From Anaerolineaceae bacterium UBA2260 (GTDB lineage Bacteria > Chloroflexota > Anaerolineae > Anaerolineales > Anaerolineaceae): a stretch of 37,904 nt of DNA. Numbering within the stretch: the stretch's first letter is position 1; each line of letters starts with the position of its first letter. The stretch covers positions 1 to 37,904 of the forward strand of contig DDXM01000064.1 in NCBI GenBank assembly GCA_002347485.1, given 5' to 3'. The translations under genes were made by a program, and so were the position numbers. The notes beneath the pieces were generated by a model, which was not told where the DNA came from, did no database searches, and saw only the letters and a list, made by a program, of their open reading frames with translations. Below are positions 24,799 through 32,277 of this stretch, piece after piece.

Positions 24799-26061
24799 TT
24801 GAAAAACAAAACCGCAACGCCACCCAGGTTAGTCATCAACCAGGATAAACAGAATTTTCGCAATGTGCAGATCGATGCCATCGGCGTAGGCCTGGCCAAC
24901 GCTGCCAGCCCATTCCTGCCGATCTTTCTCACCTACCTTGAAGCAAGCACTTTCCAGGTCGGTCTGCTTTCCTCCATGCCCGCGTTCACCGGTCTATTAC
25001 TCGCTATACCGCTGGGCAGGTTCCTGCAGCGCCAGTCGAATGTGGTCAAATGGTTTAGTATCGCGCGCCTGATCGTCGTCGCCAGCTACGCGCTAACCGG
25101 ACTTGTATCCTTCTTTATCCCCAGGGAGATCCTGGTCAACTCGATCCTGCTCATCTGGGCGCTTGCAACCATACCGCAAACCCTGGTTGCGATCACTTTT
25201 TCAGTCGTCATGAACGCGGTCGCTGGTCCCGACCGCCGCTTTGAATTGATGTCGAAGCGCTGGTCCACCATGGGGCTCACCACCACGCTGGCGGTGCTCG
25301 CGTTCGGTCAAATGCTTGACCGGGTGATATTTCCCCTTAATTATCAATTGATGTTCATTGGTCTATCCCTTGGTGGCTTGATCAGCTATTACTATTCATC
25401 GCATATCGTCCTACCGCCTTCCACACCGCCACCGCTGCAATACAGCCGCGACATCCGTAAACAAATCACCGAGATTAAGGCGCTGGTGGGGAATGAAAAG
25501 CCTTTCCTGTCGTTCATGGTGAAACGCTTGCTGGTGATGAGCGGTATCCAACTCTCCGCGCCGCTGATACCGATCTATCTCGTGCGCGTGGTGAAAGCCT
25601 CTGACAGTTGGATCTCCATCATCACCATGTCTCAAACCGCCATTCTCATCGTCGGTTACTTTTTATGGACGCGCATCTCGCGGAAGAATGGTTCACGCAC
25701 GGTCCTACTTTGGACGACGCTGGGAATTTCGCTTTACCCGCTGCTCATCACGTTCACCGTCGTGCCCTGGCAGATCGCGCTGTTCGCAGGTATTGCCGGG
25801 ATTTTCCAGGCCGGTTTGGACCTGGTTTTCTTTGATGAATTAATGAAAACCGTGCCGATCGAGTACAGCGCCGTATTCGTCTCGGTCGCGCAAATGATGC
25901 AATTCCTGGCTGCGATCTTCGCCCCCATGCTCGGCACGCTGCTGGCGGATACCATTTCCCTCCAGGCGGGGTTGATCGGCGCTGCAATTCTGAGGTTCGC
26001 CGGATTCGTTTCCTTTTTCGTGGGAAGTTGGCAATACCTGCGCCTTCGTAATAAGGTTTAA
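24799..26061 (+). CDS. Major facilitator superfamily transporter
   Basis: A 420-residue membrane protein with about 12 hydrophobic segments from residue 22 onward (first: AIGVGLANAASPFLPIFL), a cytoplasmic-loop pattern GRFLQRQSNVVKWF after helix 2-3 like the MFS A motif, and a longer polar central loop near residues 205-235. The substrate is not identifiable; the protein resembles the MFS carriers of unknown function common in Chloroflexota. The only start that fits is TTG at 24799, with at best a weak Shine-Dalgarno sequence, so the start is uncertain. It is transcribed away from glmS and no partner gene is adjacent; the gcv operon follows with its own promoter. Confidence 0.85.
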   Translation: MKNKTATPPRLVINQDKQNFRNVQIDAIGVGLANAASPFLPIFLTYLEASTFQVGLLSSMPAFTGLLLAIPLGRFLQRQSNVVKWFSIARLIVVASYALTGLVSFFIPREILVNSILLIWALATIPQTLVAITFSVVMNAVAGPDRRFELMSKRWSTMGLTTTLAVLAFGQMLDRVIFPLNYQLMFIGLSLGGLISYYYSSHIVLPPSTPPPLQYSRDIRKQITEIKALVGNEKPFLSFMVKRLLVMSGIQLSAPLIPIYLVRVVKASDSWISIITMSQTAILIVGYFLWTRISRKNGSRTVLLWTTLGISLYPLLITFTVVPWQIALFAGIAGIFQAGLDLVFFDELMKTVPIEYSAVFVSVAQMMQFLAAIFAPMLGTLLADTISLQAGLIGAAILRFAGFVSFFVGSWQYLRLRNKV

Positions 26062-26075
26062 TCAGGCTCCTTTTC

Positions 26076-26104
26076 TTGACTTTTTAAGCGCTGATTCGTA
26101 GAAT
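26076..26104 (+). promoter_or_regulatory. Promoter of the gcvH-gcvPA-gcvPB operon
   Basis: TTGACT (5 of 6) at 26076-26081, a 17-bp spacer, and TAGAAT (5 of 6) at 26099-26104. Predicted start near 26111, leaving a leader of about 80 bases. The leader has a small hairpin (26113-26118 with 26123-26128) followed by seven T residues (26131-26137), which could be a weak attenuator. I see no glycine riboswitch aptamer. Confidence 0.65.
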
Positions 26105-26191
26105 CAAATCAGTGGAAATTTCTTTCCAGGTTTTTTTGTTGCTTAACAATCGGCAAGTAAATATCTAATTTCATATGGAGGACACAATCTT

Positions 26192-26584
26192 ATGAATACA
26201 CCGCAGGGACTGAAATACGCGAGCACGGATGAATGGTTGAAAGTGGAGGGTAACATCGCGACACTAGGGGTGACAGATTACGCGCAGGATCAACTTTCGG
26301 ATATCGTTTTCTTCGAGGTCACCGTGGAAGTGGGAGACGAGATTAAAAAAGGCACCATTGTTGCCACTATCGAATCCGTTAAAGCCGCCGCAGATGTCGC
26401 TCTGCCGGCTTCCGGCAAAGTGATCGAGGTCAATGAAGCGCTTGCCAATTCACCTGAGCTGATCAACTCAGACCCCTTCGGAGGGGCCTGGATGTTGAAG
26501 GTGGAATTGACCGATCCCTCAGAAGTGGAGTCTTTGATGGACGCGGCAGCCTACGCGTCTTACTGCGAAACCCGAGGTCATTAA
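26192..26584 (+). CDS. gcvH: Glycine cleavage system H protein
   Basis: A 130-residue lipoyl carrier that shuttles the aminomethyl group between the P, T and L proteins. The lipoylated lysine is Lys64 in IESVKAAADV; the surrounding GDEIKKGTIVATIESVK and the later NSPELINSDPFGGAW segment are canonical. GGAGG at 26177-26181 precedes the ATG. It overlaps gcvPA by one base (TAATG), so the H protein leads the operon, behind a good promoter. Confidence 0.96.
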   Translation: MNTPQGLKYASTDEWLKVEGNIATLGVTDYAQDQLSDIVFFEVTVEVGDEIKKGTIVATIESVKAAADVALPASGKVIEVNEALANSPELINSDPFGGAWMLKVELTDPSEVESLMDAAAYASYCETRGH

Positions 26585-27930
26585 TGTTCATCCCACATAC
26601 CGATCAGGAAAAGGAAGCGATGCTGTCGAGCATCGGCGTGAAGCGGTTGGAAGACCTCTTTACCGCCGTGCCCGAAAAACATCGCTTTCCTAAACTCGAA
26701 CTTCCAGACGGCTTGACCGAAATGGAAGTCCTTGATGAATTGAAAGATTACTCCTCCGCGAACGAAACCGCCGGTGATCTGGTCTGTTTTTTGGGCGCTG
26801 GCGCGTACCGCCATTACATTCCAGCCGCTGTGAACGCCCTGATCAGCCGCGGGGAGTTCTCCACAGCCTATACGCCCTACCAGCCGGAGATCTCGCAAGG
26901 CACCTTGCAGGCGATCTTCGAATTTCAAACGTTGGTCGCCAACCTGACGGGCATGGATGTAAGCAACGCCTCCCATTACGACGGCGCCACCGCTTCTGCC
27001 GAAGCTGGGGTGATGGCATACCATAATTTCCGCGGTAAGCGCTCGAAGATCATCCTTTCCCCAGCGATAAATCCACAATATAAAGAAGTGATGTGTTCAT
27101 ACCTCTGTGGATATGAAAATGTTGAACTAATCACCGGCGGCAAGGATCCCTTTGAAAACCCGGAAATGCTGCCGGAAGAGATCGATGACAATACAGCTCT
27201 CGTGGTGGTTCAGTACCCCGACTTCTTTGGACGTATTCACGATTTCACAAACCTTGCAAAAAAGGTTCACGAGTCTGGAGCATTGTTCACGGTCATCGCC
27301 AATCCAACCGCGTTGGGATTGCTCAAAACCCCCGGCGCGATGGGTGCAGATATCGTGGTCGGCGAAGGTCAACCGCTGGGTATACCGCTCTCGTTCGGTG
27401 GTCCTTATCTCGGCTTCCTGGCAACAAAGAACGAACTGGTGCGCAAAATCTCCGGCCGCCTCGTTGGCGAGACCGTGGACAACCAGGGACGCAGGGGTTT
27501 CGTTCTCACACTCACCGCGCGCGAACAGCACATCCGCCGCGAAAAGGCGACATCCAACATCTGCACCAACCAGGGATTGATGGCGCTTACCGCGACTGTT
27601 TACATGTCCCTGCTTGGGAAAAGCGGCATGAAACATGTCGCCAATCTTTGTTATCAGAAAGCCCATTACGCCGCCGCGGTGATCGGCAAGATTCCTGGTT
27701 TCAAGGTCCTCGACGAGCATCCTTTCTTCCACGAATTTGTTGTGAAGTGCCCCACCGATGTCGAACACCTCAATCATCACCTGCTTGACGCCGGATTCCT
27801 GGGTGGATTTGACCTGGGCAAGGTCGATCCGCGCCTGAAGGACCACATGTTGGTGGCGGTGACCGAGGTGATCACCAAAGAGGAGATCGATGACTTTGCA
27901 GTAGCCTTGAAGGAGGCCGCACATGACTGA
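26584..27930 (+). CDS. gcvPA: Glycine dehydrogenase (decarboxylating) subunit 1
   Basis: A 448-residue N-terminal half of the split P protein. With GcvPB it forms the PLP-dependent glycine decarboxylase. The start MFIPHTDQEKEAMLSSIGV and the segments FLGAGAYRHYIPAAVN, YTPYQPEISQGTLQ and NASHYDGATASAEA are typical for the split family. The subunit lacks the PLP lysine, as expected. The start overlaps the gcvH stop; GAGG in the gcvH end serves as ribosome binding site. It overlaps gcvPB by 8 bases. Confidence 0.95.
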   Translation: MFIPHTDQEKEAMLSSIGVKRLEDLFTAVPEKHRFPKLELPDGLTEMEVLDELKDYSSANETAGDLVCFLGAGAYRHYIPAAVNALISRGEFSTAYTPYQPEISQGTLQAIFEFQTLVANLTGMDVSNASHYDGATASAEAGVMAYHNFRGKRSKIILSPAINPQYKEVMCSYLCGYENVELITGGKDPFENPEMLPEEIDDNTALVVVQYPDFFGRIHDFTNLAKKVHESGALFTVIANPTALGLLKTPGAMGADIVVGEGQPLGIPLSFGGPYLGFLATKNELVRKISGRLVGETVDNQGRRGFVLTLTAREQHIRREKATSNICTNQGLMALTATVYMSLLGKSGMKHVANLCYQKAHYAAAVIGKIPGFKVLDEHPFFHEFVVKCPTDVEHLNHHLLDAGFLGGFDLGKVDPRLKDHMLVAVTEVITKEEIDDFAVALKEAAHD

Positions 27931-29386
27931 GCCCACCATTTACGAGCTTTCTTCTCCCGGCCGCGTTGGGGTGCGCTTCCCGGAATCAGATGTTCCGCGG
28001 TATGATCCGCCCGCTGATTTGCTGCGCTCTGATCTGCCATTCCCTGAACTGGCTGAGATCGATGTGATCCGCCATTTCACGCACTTGTCCGCGAAAAATT
28101 ACAGCATCGATAAAGGTTTCTACCCGCTCGGCTCGTGCACAATGAAGTACAACCCCAAGATCAACGAAGTAACCGCAGGGCTACCCGGTTTCGCGTTCTC
28201 CCACCCGTTGCAGCCTGTCGAAACCGTGCAAGGCAACCTATACCTCATGTACCAGCTGCAGGAATTCCTAAAAGAAATCAGTGGGTTCGACGCGGTCTCG
28301 CTGCAACCGGCAGCCGGCGCGCAGGGCGAATTTACCGGCGTAAAGATCATCAACGCCTATCACAAATCGCGTGGCGATGAAAAACGCACGCGCGTCATCA
28401 TCCCGGATTCCGCTCACGGTACGAATCCTGCCACCACCTCGATGATCGGATTGGAGGTAGTGCACCTGCCTTCAGACAAACGCGGCAATGTCGACCTGGC
28501 AGCCCTCAAAGAAATCTGCGACGATACCATCGCCGGTTTGATGCTCACCAACCCCAACACGCTCGGTTTGTTCGATGAAAACGTGTGCGAGGTGATCGAG
28601 ATTGTTCACGCAGCTGGCGGGCTTGTCTACGGCGATGGCGCGAACCTCAACGCCCTGCTGGGCATCACCCGACCAGGTGATTTGGGATTCGACGTGATGC
28701 ACTTCAACCTGCACAAGACCTTTTCCACCCCCCACGGCGGTGGCGGCCCGGGTTCCGGTCCGGTCGCGGTTACCGCGGCGCTGGCAGATTTCCTGCCTGC
28801 CCCCATCGTTGGTATCGTGGAAGAAGCCAGCGACGATGTGCCACCACTTTACGGCTTCCTCGACCCGCCGCAATCGATCGGCAGGGTGAAAACCTTCTTC
28901 GGGCAGTTCGGCATGCTGGTGCGCGCCTACACTTACATCCGCATGCACGGACCTGACGGACTGCGCAAGGTTTCTGAATACGCCGTGCTCAACGCGAATT
29001 ATCTGCTTTCAAAGGTGAAGGGGAAATATACCCTGCCTTACGATCGCATTTGCATGCATGAGTTCGTAGTAGAAGGGGTTTGGCCCGATCTGCCGGATGT
29101 TCACGCGCTGGATATCGCCAAACGCCTGATGGATTACGATTTTCACCCGCCGACTAACTACTTCCCGTTGATCGTGCATGAAGCGCTGATGATCGAGCCG
29201 ACAGAAACAGAAAATAAGCAGACCCTCGACGCCTTCGCTGATGCGCTCTTGAAGATCGCAGACGAAGCCCGCAACGAACCGGAATTGCTCAAGAACGCCC
29301 CGCACAACACCCCAGTAAGCCGCCTGGACGAAGTGAAGGCTGCCAAGGAATTGGTGCTGTGCTGCTGGCTGCCTGAAAAAGAATAG
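27923..29386 (+). CDS. gcvPB: Glycine dehydrogenase (decarboxylating) subunit 2
   Basis: A 487-residue C-terminal half of the split P protein, carrying the cofactor site: the PLP lysine is in MHFNLHKTFSTPHGGGGPGSGP, preceded by the DGANLNALLG segment and PAAGAQGEFTGVK. Together with GcvPA and GcvH it releases CO2 from glycine and passes the aminomethyl group to the lipoyl arm. AGGAGG at 27911-27916 lies inside the gcvPA end. The operon ends here with the terminator at 29403-29437. The T protein gene (gcvT) and the L protein are not in the window. Confidence 0.96.
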   Translation: MTEPTIYELSSPGRVGVRFPESDVPRYDPPADLLRSDLPFPELAEIDVIRHFTHLSAKNYSIDKGFYPLGSCTMKYNPKINEVTAGLPGFAFSHPLQPVETVQGNLYLMYQLQEFLKEISGFDAVSLQPAAGAQGEFTGVKIINAYHKSRGDEKRTRVIIPDSAHGTNPATTSMIGLEVVHLPSDKRGNVDLAALKEICDDTIAGLMLTNPNTLGLFDENVCEVIEIVHAAGGLVYGDGANLNALLGITRPGDLGFDVMHFNLHKTFSTPHGGGGPGSGPVAVTAALADFLPAPIVGIVEEASDDVPPLYGFLDPPQSIGRVKTFFGQFGMLVRAYTYIRMHGPDGLRKVSEYAVLNANYLLSKVKGKYTLPYDRICMHEFVVEGVWPDLPDVHALDIAKRLMDYDFHPPTNYFPLIVHEALMIEPTETENKQTLDAFADALLKIADEARNEPELLKNAPHNTPVSRLDEVKAAKELVLCCWLPEKE

Positions 29387-29402
29387 ACTCTACTAGATGT
29401 TG

Positions 29403-29437
29403 AAAAGACAACCCCCGGGCGGGAGTTGTCTTTTTTT
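29403..29437. terminator. Bidirectional rho-independent terminator (gcv / alaS)
   Basis: AAAAGACAAC at 29403-29412 pairs with GTTGTCTTTT at 29425-29434, with further C-G pairs inside, and a T7 run at 29431-29437. It ends the gcv operon on the plus strand; on the minus strand the tail TTTTCAAC can serve alaS, whose stop codon (29436-29438) lies at the edge of the T run. Confidence 0.9.
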
Positions 29438-32168
29438 AGGCTAGTTTCTGCCGCACAAGTTCAGCAATGCTGGCGAGCGCGTCAGGCAGTTTTTCGGCGT
29501 CTTTACCGCCCGCCTGGGCGAGCACCGGTCTGCCTCCACCGCTGCCGCCGACCAGCGCTGCCGCCTGCCGCACGAACTCACCCGCGTTGAGACCGCGTTT
29601 CACCAGGTCTTCGGTCACAGCAACCATCAGCATCGGTTTGTCGTTGATCACCGAGCCGATGGCAACCACCCCGGAAGGATACTTCTGGCGAAAAATATCC
29701 GTCATCGAGCGCAGGCTGTCGATATCAGCCCCCTTCAATAGCGCCGTTAATACAGGAACCCCGGCAACCAGGGGAATGTTTTCCAGCTTTTGCTCAAATT
29801 CGGTCTTGACCCACTCCTGGCGGACGCGGCTGACCTGCTGGCGTAGACCTTCCACCTCATCCTGTAGCCCGTTGATCTTGGCAACCACTTCTTCAATCGA
29901 TGAATTGGTCAAACGCGCGGCGCGATGCAGAATCCGGTTGCGTGAGCGGATCACTTCATAAGCCCCGCGTCCGGTCACCGCCTCGATGCGCCGGATACCC
30001 GCCGCGGCGCTGCCTTCGCTGAGAATAATAAAAGTTCCGATCTCGCCTGTATTTTCGACATGCGTTCCACCGCACAGTTCATAGGAAATAGGATGCTCCG
30101 CATTAATGGTAACGGTGCGCACCTTTTCGCCGTATTTTTCACCGAACAGCGCCATCGCTCCTTCCGCCATGGCTTCCTGCAACGCTTTTTCCTTCACGGC
30201 CAGGGGGTGAGAGGCCAGTATTTCCTGATTGACCCCGCTTTCAATGCGCTCGAGCTGCTCCTGTGTCACTGCTTCCGGGTGCGTGAAGTCAAAACGCAGC
30301 CTGTCAGGGGCGACCAACGAGCCGGATTGACGCGCGTGCTCCCCCAACACCTTATGCAATTGCGCGTGCAGTAAATGCGTGGCGGTGTGATTGCGCATGA
30401 TATCCATGCGCCGTTCCCGGTCAACTTTAAGGATCGCCCTGTCACCCGATTTGACTGTACCGGATTCGACCATGCCGATATGGATGATAATACCCGCAGC
30501 AGGACGGCGCACATCCTCCACTTTGATCTGCCAGCTGCCGTCCGCAGAGACGATCAAACCGGTATCACCCACCTGCCCGCCGGATTCGATGTAGAACCCG
30601 GTACGCGGAAGTATCACCTCTACCGGAGTTCCGCTCTCTGCTTGTTCCAATTCCTCGCCTTCCGAGAATAAGCCGATGACCTCTGAATCGATCTCCAGCC
30701 AGTCATAAGGATCGTATTTGACCCCGCTCTTGGGTAAACGCCCGCTCTCAACGAGTCGTGCAAACGCAGCCCGGTAAATTTCCACCTGGTCGCCGCCCAT
30801 CGCGCCGAAAACCTTGCCAGCGCCGGATTGAACCCTGTGTTCTTCCATCGCCGCTTTAAAACCGGCATCATCGACATCCAGGTTTACCTCGCGTGCGATG
30901 TCGCGCGTGATCTCCAAAGGCAGCCCGTGGGTGGCGTAGAGTTCAAATGCCTTCCTACCATCCAGTACGGTTTTCCCGGTCTTCTTCAATTCATCCAACA
31001 ATTCATCGAGGTGAGAAACCCCAGCTTCGACCGTGCGCTGGAAGCGTTTCTCTTCGCGCGTCAGGTTGTCCAGGATGCTTTTCTGGTTCTTCACCAATTC
31101 AGGGTAGGCATTGCCATAATTGTTGATTACCACCTGGGCAATTTTTGCCATGAACGGCTCATTCAAACCAATCTTTGAAGCAAATCGCGCCGCCCGGCGG
31201 ATGATCATGCGGCAGACATAATTCCTGCCCACATTACCCGGCACCACTCCATCCGCGATCAAGAAAGCCGCGGCGCGTGTATGATCTCCGATCACGCGGT
31301 ACGGTGTAAAATCGGCGTCCATTTGTTCTACCGTGGTGCCGGCCAGCTCGCGGATCTTGTCCATCATTGGCGAGAAAAGGTCGGTGCGGTAATTGGAATT
31401 GACCTTCTGTATTATGGCAACAATGCGCTCAAAGCCCATGCCAGTATCCACATGTTTCGCTGGCAGAGGGTCAAAACGGTCGACACTCACCCGGTTATAT
31501 TGAATGAAGACGAGATTCCAGATCTCGAGATAGCGCGTACAATCTCCATTAACGCGGCAAATGTGACCCGGTTCGTTTTTTCGATTACAGAAACTTTCAC
31601 CGCGGTCCATGTGAATTTCACTGCACGGTCCGCAAGGTCCGGTCTCAGCCATCTCCCAGAAATTTTCTTTGCGCCCAAAATACAGCACATGCGAAGGGTC
31701 CATCCCTTCCTGCTGTTTCCAAATCCCCGTTGCTTCTTCATCTGTTGGAATGTCGCCTTTATCATCCTTAAAGACGGTGGCGTAAAGTTTTGACCGATCC
31801 AGCCCCCATTGCCTGGTTAACAAATCCCAAGCCCATTCGATGGCTTCCGCCTTGTAATAATCGCCAAACGACCAGTTACCGAGCATTTCAAAGAACGTGT
31901 GGTGGGAATCGTCCCTTCCGACATCATCCAGGTCATTGTGCTTACCAGCTACGCGCATACATTTTTGAGAATCCACAGCACGGGTGTACTCCCGTTTATC
32001 GATCCCCAGGAACACATCCTTGAATTGCACCATGCCCGCGTTCGTGAAGAGCAGTGTTTGGTCTCCTCCCGGCACGAGCGAAGATGACGAGACGGCGGTA
32101 TGACCTCTTTGAGTAAAATAATCGATGAATGATTGCCTGATCTCGGCACCGGTCATTGTTTTTTTCAT
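29436..32168 (-). CDS. alaS: Alanine--tRNA ligase
   Basis: A class II aminoacyl-tRNA synthetase of 910 residues with all usual modules: a catalytic domain (N-terminus MTGAEIRQSFIDYFTQRGH, SSSLVPGGDQTLLFTNAGM), a tRNA-recognition domain, an editing domain with the zinc-binding pairs His594-x3-His598 (HTATH) and Cys699-x3-His703 (CGGTH), and a C-terminal DHHA1 region with GGSGGGRPVLAQAGG. I prefer the ATG at 32168, with AGGTG upstream, over the longer start at 32186, which would leave only about 11 bases after the predicted transcription start. No T-box leader is present. Confidence 0.96.
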   Translation of the reverse strand: MKKTMTGAEIRQSFIDYFTQRGHTAVSSSSLVPGGDQTLLFTNAGMVQFKDVFLGIDKREYTRAVDSQKCMRVAGKHNDLDDVGRDDSHHTFFEMLGNWSFGDYYKAEAIEWAWDLLTRQWGLDRSKLYATVFKDDKGDIPTDEEATGIWKQQEGMDPSHVLYFGRKENFWEMAETGPCGPCSEIHMDRGESFCNRKNEPGHICRVNGDCTRYLEIWNLVFIQYNRVSVDRFDPLPAKHVDTGMGFERIVAIIQKVNSNYRTDLFSPMMDKIRELAGTTVEQMDADFTPYRVIGDHTRAAAFLIADGVVPGNVGRNYVCRMIIRRAARFASKIGLNEPFMAKIAQVVINNYGNAYPELVKNQKSILDNLTREEKRFQRTVEAGVSHLDELLDELKKTGKTVLDGRKAFELYATHGLPLEITRDIAREVNLDVDDAGFKAAMEEHRVQSGAGKVFGAMGGDQVEIYRAAFARLVESGRLPKSGVKYDPYDWLEIDSEVIGLFSEGEELEQAESGTPVEVILPRTGFYIESGGQVGDTGLIVSADGSWQIKVEDVRRPAAGIIIHIGMVESGTVKSGDRAILKVDRERRMDIMRNHTATHLLHAQLHKVLGEHARQSGSLVAPDRLRFDFTHPEAVTQEQLERIESGVNQEILASHPLAVKEKALQEAMAEGAMALFGEKYGEKVRTVTINAEHPISYELCGGTHVENTGEIGTFIILSEGSAAAGIRRIEAVTGRGAYEVIRSRNRILHRAARLTNSSIEEVVAKINGLQDEVEGLRQQVSRVRQEWVKTEFEQKLENIPLVAGVPVLTALLKGADIDSLRSMTDIFRQKYPSGVVAIGSVINDKPMLMVAVTEDLVKRGLNAGEFVRQAAALVGGSGGGRPVLAQAGGKDAEKLPDALASIAELVRQKLA

Positions 32169-32203
32169 GCGCGCACCTGTTTCCATGGACTGAGTTGAGC
32201 TGA

Positions 32204-32209
32204 ATTATA
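32204..32209 (-). promoter_or_regulatory. Probable -10 box of alaS
   Basis: TATAAT on the minus strand, placing the start near 32197, about 29 bases before the chosen ATG. The -35 region is poor. Confidence 0.4.
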
Positions 32210-32230
32210 ACCAATATTTGTAAGGATAAG

Positions 32231-32263
32231 AAAAGACCGCGGTGGAGGTGTCCGCGGTCTTTT
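32231..32263 (-). terminator. Rho-independent terminator of the TPR-protease operon
   Basis: Perfect 12-bp stem AAAAGACCGCGG (32231-32242) / CCGCGGTCTTTT (32252-32263) with a 9-base loop. On the minus strand the stem ends in a TTTT run followed by CTTATCC. It lies 15 bases past the protease stop and separates it from alaS. Confidence 0.85.
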
Positions 32264-32277
32264 TATGGAGGAATGGT

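Noticed and set aside
24143..24802. Plus-strand open frame of 219 codons
   Set aside because: It runs antisense through the glmS N-terminus and the ribozyme, has no family motifs, and is explained as a shadow.
26105..26191. Glycine riboswitch ahead of gcvH
   Set aside because: The leader after the predicted start is only about 80 bases, AT-rich, and lacks the conserved aptamer core; a single hairpin with a T run is all I see.
32169..32277. T-box leader for alaS
   Set aside because: The gap is about 110 bases and half of it is the terminator of the upstream operon; no T-box motif or specifier stem is present.
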